Shown here one piece after another: positions 59,067 to 64,000 of a DNA stretch of 64,000 bases (position 1 is its first letter; every line of letters starts with the position of its first letter). The position numbers were made by a program, and so were the translations under genes. The notes below the pieces were generated by a model. It was not told where the DNA came from. It did not search any database and worked only from the letters and a program-made list of their open reading frames with translations. This DNA is from Nitrospinaceae bacterium (lineage in GTDB: Bacteria > Nitrospinota > Nitrospinia > Nitrospinales > Nitrospinaceae), in NCBI GenBank assembly GCA_029261395.1, contig JAJDBJ010000036.1:55730-119729 (forward strand), in the 5' to 3' direction.

Positions 59067-60137
59067 TCAGACAAACTCGTAGTGCATGTTCCGTTTTTGG
59101 GGCGTGTGACCACTGTCCGTGATCAACCGGCAGATTTCCTTCTCGTCCAGGTGATAAACCGTTCCCGCTTCGGACACCACGTTTTCCTCCATCATCACGC
59201 TGCCCATATCGTTCGCACCGTAATACAAAGCCATCTGGCCGATCTTCGGTCCCTGCGTGACCCACGAGGATTGAATGTTGTCGATGTTGTCCAGCACGAT
59301 GCGGGAGATGGCGAGCGTGCGCAAATAATCAAGACCGGTATTGGGTTGCGGTTCGATCCGGCTCGCCAGTTCTGTTTGTCCTGGTTGAAACGGCCACGGA
59401 ATGAAAGCGGTGAATCCTCCGGACTTGTCCTGCTGGTCGCGGATGCGCAGTAAATGTTCGATCCGTTCAGCCAGGGTTTCGACATGGCCGTACATCATGG
59501 TGGCGGTGGTGGCGAGACCGAGCTGATGCGCCTGATCCATCACCTCCAACCATTGATCGGCGGAACATTTTTTTGGGCTGATGCTCTTGCGTACGCGGTC
59601 GACCAGAATTTCTCCACCGCCTCCGGGAATGGAATCCAGCCCCGCGGCGATCAAGCGCTCCAGTGTTTCCTTCAGTGATATCTTGGAGATTTTGGAAGTG
59701 TGGACAATCTCCGGCGGCGATAGAGCGTGCAGGTGAATGTCGAATCGTTCCTTGAGGCGCTTGAACAGATCCTCGAAGTACTCGATGCGCAAGTCCTTGT
59801 GATGTCCGCCCTGCATCAAAACCTGCCGTCCACCGATGGCGATCATCTCTTCTATTTTTGTTGCAATGGTTTCGAAGGGCAGGACGTAAGCTTCGTCATG
59901 GTCTTCGTGGCGGTAAAAGGCGCAGAACGAACAGTCGGTGACGCAGACGTTGGTGTAATTGATGTTGCGGTCGATGATGTAGGTGACCACGTTGTCGTCG
60001 GTTTCTCTCCGCATGCGTGCGAGACGCGTTGCCACGTTGCCGAGCAGGTTCATGTCCGTGCACGCAAACAACTGCAACGCTTCTGCGCCGTCGATACGTT
60101 TACCGTCAAGGGCTTTCTGTAAAATGGATTCAATCAT
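59067..60137 (-). CDS. mqnC: Cyclic dehypoxanthinyl futalosine synthase MqnC
   Basis: A 356-residue radical SAM enzyme of the futalosine route to menaquinone, converting dehypoxanthinyl futalosine to its cyclic form. The cluster motif is NVCVTDCSFCAFYRHE (C-x3-C-x2-C). Other features are RQVLMQGGHHKDLRIEYFEDL, HALSPPEIVHTSK, PGGGGEILVDRVR, and the C-terminal MEENVVSEAGTVY. These favour MqnC over MqnE. No other mqn gene is in the window. It marks a menaquinone-using organism. Confidence 0.93.
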   Translation of the reverse strand: MIESILQKALDGKRIDGAEALQLFACTDMNLLGNVATRLARMRRETDDNVVTYIIDRNINYTNVCVTDCSFCAFYRHEDHDEAYVLPFETIATKIEEMIAIGGRQVLMQGGHHKDLRIEYFEDLFKRLKERFDIHLHALSPPEIVHTSKISKISLKETLERLIAAGLDSIPGGGGEILVDRVRKSISPKKCSADQWLEVMDQAHQLGLATTATMMYGHVETLAERIEHLLRIRDQQDKSGGFTAFIPWPFQPGQTELASRIEPQPNTGLDYLRTLAISRIVLDNIDNIQSSWVTQGPKIGQMALYYGANDMGSVMMEENVVSEAGTVYHLDEKEICRLITDSGHTPQKRNMHYEFV

Positions 60138-60291
60138 GGGAAGTGTGTTGTTTGCAGCGGCGAATCGCCGCAGATAATTTTAAAAACCTGTATGCGAAGA
60201 AAACGTTTCAACCGCGGAATTCAGCCTTGGCGGCATTGCCTCCAGGCGCCAGCCTGGCCGTTAGCAAGTTCCTCCCCTTGGTAGAGGGGGG

Positions 60292-60645
60292 TTAGCGGAG
60301 AGTAAACTGAACAATACCGTCGATTCCGGTATCACCCATCTGCTCTTCTTCGGTGATGACATAGATATGATACCCGAATTTACTTTGGACGGGTCCGCCC
60401 ACCTCACCCAGAGGCGCATCCCTGACAGCCTCTTCCAGTTCCTTGGCACTGGTGTTGTACTCCATAAAACCGAGGTCGCCGCCCTTGTCACGGGTTCCGC
60501 AGGCACTGTATTTTTTCGCCAGTTTTCCGAAGGTTTTGAACAGCAGTTCACGGTTGTCGATCTCTTTCAACATATCGTATATCGTGTCGGCTAAATCCTG
60601 CGTGGTTAAAAGGATATGGCTGACACGGATGGCTCGCATGGTCAT
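60292..60645 (-). CDS. Parvulin-like peptidyl-prolyl isomerase (single domain, cytosolic)
   Basis: A 117-residue protein similar to PpiC/parvulin rotamases. Family elements are IRVSHILLTT near the start, FGKLAKKYSACGTRDKGGDLGFM and SKFGYHIYVI. No signal peptide is seen, so it is likely cytosolic, unlike most PrsA/SurA proteins. The ATG was chosen for its AAGGAA eight bases upstream. A minus-strand TTGTTT-16 bp-TACAAT lies about 40 bases upstream. Confidence 0.88.
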   Translation of the reverse strand: MTMRAIRVSHILLTTQDLADTIYDMLKEIDNRELLFKTFGKLAKKYSACGTRDKGGDLGFMEYNTSAKELEEAVRDAPLGEVGGPVQSKFGYHIYVITEEEQMGDTGIDGIVQFTLR

Positions 60646-60710
60646 AGAATAGTTCCTTCGGTGATTATCAGTCGATTGAAGAAATTGTACCCTTTTTGAG
60701 GATTGAAACA

Positions 60711-60740
60711 AAATTATAAGAGCACCCTGAGGGGTGTGCT
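60711..60740 (-). terminator. Possible terminator after cobA/hemD
   Basis: On the minus strand a bulged stem (AGCACACCC / GGGTGCT) with a 4-nt loop is followed by CTTATAATTTTG, a weak T-rich tail. It lies 75 bases after the cobA/hemD stop. Confidence 0.3.
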
Positions 60741-60814
60741 GAAGTTCATTAAAAGAACCCTGGCAAAATTTAGACTATAAGTATTTTATTTTCAGTGAGT
60801 TATAGAGGCGCTCG

Positions 60815-62347
60815 CTAATTGCCGAAATGTTTTTCCAGTGCGATGATTAGCCCGTCGACGGTGTATTCCTCGGCCATGATGTCGACCTTCAATCCGGCGT
60901 TCTCGGCGGTTTTGGCAGTGACGGGGCCGATGCAGGCGATAGCGACTTTTGCGAGTTGTGGCTTGAGTCCCTCACCGACAAGTTTCATGAAATGCGTCAC
61001 CGTGGAGGATGAGGTGAACGTGACGGCATGAAGGCTGCCCTCTTTCAAACGCCGAGCCAACTCCTGCGTATCGGTTTGAGGACGGACCGTCTGGTAAGCC
61101 GGGGCGACATCGAGGGTAGCGCCCTGTGCCCGTAATTGATCGGGCAGGGTTTCGCGGGCGACGGCGGCGCGTGGCAACAAAAATCGTTTTCCTTTGATAT
61201 TTTCTTTTCCCATGCTGGCGAGCAACGACTCGGCGACGTAATCTTCCGGCACCACGTCGACGTTGATTCCCAGGGCATTGACCGCCTTCTCGGTTTTGGG
61301 TCCGATGGCGTACAGCCGCAGTCCTTTCAACTCCCGCACATCTTTGCCTTTTTCTTTAAGCCGCCGCATGAAAAACTTAACTCCGTTGACGCTGGTGAAA
61401 ATCAATCCATCGTAGCTGTCGAGTTGTTCAATCGCAGTGTCGAGCGAACCCCAATCTTCCGGCGGCACGGTTTCAATAACGGGGAACAAAAATGGCTCGG
61501 CCCCGCGTTCCAACAGTCCGTGCATGAACGTTTCCGATTGCTCTTCCGGTCGGGTGATCACGACAGACTTGCCGAATAGCGGTAGGGTCTCATACCAGTC
61601 GGTGTGCGGTTTCAAGGCCACCACTTCGCCGACGATGGTCAGCGCCGGCGGTTTGATATTCTCTTTCAAGGCGATATCGACGATCGTGTTCAATGTCCCC
61701 GTCCAGGTTTTCTGCCGGTAGGTGGTGCCCCACTGGATTACCGCAATAGGCGTGTCGGGGTCTTTGCCGTGCTTCATTAGATTCTCGGTGATGCGTTTCA
61801 ACTTGCGCGCGCCCATCAGGAAGATGAGGGTCCCCGAACGGCTGGCGATTTTTTCCCAGTCGATATGCGCGTCCTCTTTGCCGTGTTCGTTGCTTCCGGT
61901 GATAATCGACAGGGTCGAGGAGAAGTCGCGGTGGGTGAGCGGGATACCCGCATAAGCCGCGACGCCGATAGGGGAGGTGACTCCCGGCACGACGACAAAA
62001 GGAATGCCTGCTTTGGTGAGGGCCTGGGTTTCTTCGCCGCCCCGGCCGAAGATGAATGGATCGCCGCCTTTCAGTCGCACGACGATTTTTCCGAGCTGGG
62101 CCTTTTCGATCAACAGCGCATTAATCCGGTCCTGGGAGAGCGTGACCCGTCCTTCTTTTTTGCCCGCGTAAATGAATTCCGTTCCCGGTTGGGTGAAGCG
62201 CAACAGCCGTTCATTGGCCAGATGGTCGTAGATGACGACGTCCGCCCGTTCCAGCCACTCTTTGCCGCGCAGGGTCATCAGGCCTTCATCGCCGGGTCCG
62301 GCGCCGACCAGTGCAACTTTCCCAGGTTTGTTGGAACGGTCAGTCAT
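60815..62347 (-). CDS. cobA-hemD: Fused uroporphyrinogen-III C-methyltransferase / uroporphyrinogen-III synthase
   Basis: A 510-residue bifunctional protein. Residues ~8-250 are a CobA-type SAM uroporphyrinogen-III methyltransferase: ALVGAGPGDEGLMTLRG, VVRLKGGDPFIFGRGGEE and VVPGVTSPIGVAAYAGIPLTHR. Residues ~265-505 are a HemD-type synthase: VVITRPEEQSETFMHGL and AVTFTSSSTVTHF. It makes the precorrin-2 used for siroheme or cobalamin, joining haem synthesis to sulfite/nitrite reduction. Fusions like this are common in Firmicutes and some deltaproteobacteria. It overlaps rsmA by eight bases. Confidence 0.95.
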   Translation of the reverse strand: MTDRSNKPGKVALVGAGPGDEGLMTLRGKEWLERADVVIYDHLANERLLRFTQPGTEFIYAGKKEGRVTLSQDRINALLIEKAQLGKIVVRLKGGDPFIFGRGGEETQALTKAGIPFVVVPGVTSPIGVAAYAGIPLTHRDFSSTLSIITGSNEHGKEDAHIDWEKIASRSGTLIFLMGARKLKRITENLMKHGKDPDTPIAVIQWGTTYRQKTWTGTLNTIVDIALKENIKPPALTIVGEVVALKPHTDWYETLPLFGKSVVITRPEEQSETFMHGLLERGAEPFLFPVIETVPPEDWGSLDTAIEQLDSYDGLIFTSVNGVKFFMRRLKEKGKDVRELKGLRLYAIGPKTEKAVNALGINVDVVPEDYVAESLLASMGKENIKGKRFLLPRAAVARETLPDQLRAQGATLDVAPAYQTVRPQTDTQELARRLKEGSLHAVTFTSSSTVTHFMKLVGEGLKPQLAKVAIACIGPVTAKTAENAGLKVDIMAEEYTVDGLIIALEKHFGN

Positions 62348-63128
62348 GGTTCGCTTCGATCAGGTTGGAGAGTGTGGCGAATTCCTGGAGAGTCAGGGTT
62401 TCTCCCCGGCGGTCCAGTTGAATGCCAGCGGCTTCTATTTTATTTATATCGACTTCATACGGCTTGTTCAAACCTTTCAGATTGTTCCTCAGCATTTTCC
62501 GCTTGTGAAAAAAAGCCGTGTTCACCACATGGTGGAACGTCTTGAGGTTGTCAATGGATACCGGCGGTTGCTTCAGAGGGGTCAGTCGGATCACGGATGA
62601 TTTCACTTTTGGCGGTGGATTAAACGCATCCCGTCCCACTTCCATCAGACGTTCTACCCGGCAGTGCAACTGAGTGAATACCGATAGCGAACCGTAGGCC
62701 TTGGTCTCCGGGTGGGCGACGAGGCGGTCCACCACTTCTTTCTGGAGCATCAGGGTCATGTCTACAACGTGTTCCTTGTAATGGATCAGCCGTTGCATGA
62801 TGGGCATGGCGGCGTAATAAGGCAGGTTCGACACCACCTGATAGCGGCTTCCGGCGGCGCTGAAGTCGTAGGTCATGGCGTTGGCTTCCACCAGTTCGAA
62901 TTTAGGATTTTTGCCGAACTGCCGACGCAACATTCCGCACAGTCTGGGGTCAACTTCCACAGCCAGCAGGGAACCCGCTTGTGCCAGCAAGAGGTGAGTC
63001 AGGACTCCCTTGCCGGGGCCGATCTCCACCACTTTACCCTCTGGATTGATGTTGGCCTGGCGGACGATTTCGGAAGCGACTTGTGGGTCTGTCAGGAAGT
63101 TCTGGCCGAGCGGTTGTTTTTTTCTCAT
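62340..63128 (-). CDS. rsmA: 16S rRNA (adenine-N6,N6)-dimethyltransferase RsmA
   Basis: A 262-residue KsgA/RsmA that dimethylates A1518/A1519 of 16S rRNA during 30S assembly. The start MRKKQPLGQNFLTDPQVA is canonical. The SAM loop is VVEIGPGKGVLTHLLL; the NxxY motif reads VSNLPYYAAMP. It overlaps pdxA upstream by four bases (ATGA) and cobA/hemD downstream by eight, so the three genes form one transcript. Confidence 0.96.
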   Translation of the reverse strand: MRKKQPLGQNFLTDPQVASEIVRQANINPEGKVVEIGPGKGVLTHLLLAQAGSLLAVEVDPRLCGMLRRQFGKNPKFELVEANAMTYDFSAAGSRYQVVSNLPYYAAMPIMQRLIHYKEHVVDMTLMLQKEVVDRLVAHPETKAYGSLSVFTQLHCRVERLMEVGRDAFNPPPKVKSSVIRLTPLKQPPVSIDNLKTFHHVVNTAFFHKRKMLRNNLKGLNKPYEVDINKIEAAGIQLDRRGETLTLQEFATLSNLIEANHD

Positions 63129-64000
63129 TGGGACACGAGTGAAGATTGAGCCAGCGTGGCGGCGACCCTGAGCGCTTCCAGCAGGCTGTCTGGTTTGGCG
63201 ATGCCTTGACCGGCGATGTCGAACGCGGTGCCATGATCCACCGAGGTGCGAATAATGGGCAGGCCCAGGGTGATGTTGACCGCACTGTCCATCGATGCCA
63301 TTTTAATCGGGATCATGCCCTGGTCGTGATACATGGTGATCACCGCGTCGTAAGAGGCTTCATGAATCCGGCCGAACAAGGCATCGGCGGAAAAGGGCCC
63401 ATCGACTTTGATATTTTCTTTTTGAGCCGTTTCGATGGCTGGCGCAATGGTTTCGGTTTCTTCATTGCCAAAAATCCCGCCGTCGCCGCTGTGCGGGTTG
63501 AGGCCGGTCACGGCAAGGCTTGGGTGTTTAATCCCCACCTGTGTCAGCCATTGATGGGTTAGACGGATGGTGTTCAGAATCCGGTCCTGCGTCAAAAGGG
63601 TTCGCACTTCACTCAGCGGAACGTGGGTGGTGGTCAGCACCACACGCAAACTGCCACCAGCCAGCATCAGGGCGACTTCCGGAGTTCCGGTAAAGTCCGC
63701 CAGCATTTCCGTGTGCCCCGGATATTTGAATCCCGCCAGGTGCATGGCTTCTTTATTGATGGGGGCTGTGGTGATGGCGTGGACCTTGTGCGCCGTTGCC
63801 AGATCGACTGCTTTGCGGATATAGTCGACGGCGGCTTTCCCGCCTTCGGAGGAGGCTCGACCCACGCTTAGATTTTCAGGTACGTTGTGGAGATCGAGTA
63901 CTTCCAGCACACCGGGTTCGTGGCGCGCTTCGTTGAGATCCTTGATCGGGCGTATGGATAATTGGGGTGCCCACAGCGCTGCGTTCTGCTGGAGCCAGGC
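63125..64000 (-). CDS. pdxA: 4-hydroxythreonine-4-phosphate dehydrogenase PdxA (5' end outside window)
   Basis: The reading frame is open to the right edge; about 290 codons are visible, so the N-terminal part is missing. Characteristic segments are TTAPINKEAMHLAGFKYPGHTEMLA, LTTTHVPLSEV, VTGLNPHSGDGGIFGNEE, MYHDQGMIPIKM and IRTSVDHGTAFDIAGQG, all typical of PdxA; the His residues are zinc ligands. It oxidises 4-phosphohydroxythreonine in the DXP-dependent pyridoxal-phosphate pathway. pdxA-rsmA adjacency is widespread. Confidence 0.95.
   Translation of the reverse strand, partial: AWLQQNAALWAPQLSIRPIKDLNEARHEPGVLEVLDLHNVPENLSVGRASSEGGKAAVDYIRKAVDLATAHKVHAITTAPINKEAMHLAGFKYPGHTEMLADFTGTPEVALMLAGGSLRVVLTTTHVPLSEVRTLLTQDRILNTIRLTHQWLTQVGIKHPSLAVTGLNPHSGDGGIFGNEETETIAPAIETAQKENIKVDGPFSADALFGRIHEASYDAVITMYHDQGMIPIKMASMDSAVNITLGLPIIRTSVDHGTAFDIAGQGIAKPDSLLEALRVAATLAQSSLVSQ

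Noticed and set aside
60157..60171. GCGGCG-AAT-CGCCGC palindrome as a terminator
   Set aside because: No T-run follows on either strand in the needed direction; kept only as an unexplained palindrome.
1..64000. tRNA, rRNA, CRISPR arrays, transposases, integrases, toxin-antitoxin or defence systems
   Set aside because: Scanning spacers and gene products showed no cloverleaf tRNA with a GGTTCGA arm, no spaced direct repeats, and no mobile-element or defence protein motifs.

Overview
This window is a gene-dense stretch of chromosome from a Gram-negative, free-living bacterium. It carries no rRNA, tRNA, CRISPR array, prophage or insertion sequence that I can recognise. The gene set includes Tol-Pal, several lipoproteins, futalosine-type menaquinone synthesis (mqnC), a NarK/NNP-type nitrate/nitrite transporter, RNase G, a bacterial deoxyhypusine synthase homologue, sulfate activation (cysD-cysNC), molybdopterin genes and a fused CobA/HemD. 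Together these suggest a respiratory chemolithotroph or chemoheterotroph from a deep-branching proteobacterial-like phylum. Nitrospinota (Nitrospina-like) is my best guess, but that is inference from gene content, not from a marker-gene tree.

Layout. Positions 1-4.6 kb hold the end of a TolA/TonB-like gene, tolB, pal (behind a strong promoter and a ~210-nt leader), a clear terminator, and an all-coiled-coil periplasmic protein. From 4.6 to 7.3 kb come ispD, a small membrane protein, a BCP-type peroxiredoxin and the deoxyhypusine synthase homologue. From 7.35 to 10.6 kb a minus-strand group reads queE, mutY, a cation efflux protein and a monooxygenase-like protein. From 10.9 to 18.6 kb there are a 2-hydroxyacid dehydrogenase, an exported protein, ychF, an NNP transporter, a BamE-like lipoprotein, rng and rodA. 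An 834-bp gene-free segment (18.57-19.41 kb) holds several DnaA-box-like sites. From 19.4 to 24.2 kb lie rluD, moaB, a pteridine-reductase-like SDR, a TPR lipoprotein and queC. From 24.3 to 28.7 kb is the classical ffh-rpsP-khpA-rimM-trmD-(RNA methyltransferase)-rplS operon, closed by a terminator. From 28.8 to 36.9 kb are an M48-like lipoprotein with an altered active site, rnhB, recJ, an ABC transporter pair and an aminotransferase.

From 37.0 to 43.9 kb come a MoeB-rhodanese protein, an overlapping pair (small charged protein and exported isoaspartyl methyltransferase), a MEMO-family protein, a phosphohexomutase and two sugar-nucleotide genes (wecB and a CDP-paratose-epimerase-like gene). 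From 44.2 to 51.6 kb are an SDR, a small membrane protein, a [2Fe-2S] ferredoxin, cysNC-cysD, a DUF2851 protein and cysS. From 51.8 to 54.1 kb are a TPR-cupredoxin fusion and an FmdB zinc ribbon. From 54.3 to 59.1 kb is the operon dcd(long form)-scpB-rluB-unknown-AI-2E family permease. The window closes on the minus strand with mqnC, a parvulin-like protein, cobA/hemD, rsmA and the edge-truncated pdxA.

Most genes are housekeeping. The most unusual items are the TPR-cupredoxin fusion, the degenerate APS-kinase half of CysNC, the M48 homologue lacking its catalytic Glu (with a promoter predicted to give a leaderless mRNA), the DnaA-box-like cluster, the bacterial deoxyhypusine synthase homologue, and the exported methyltransferase overlapping a small charged protein.
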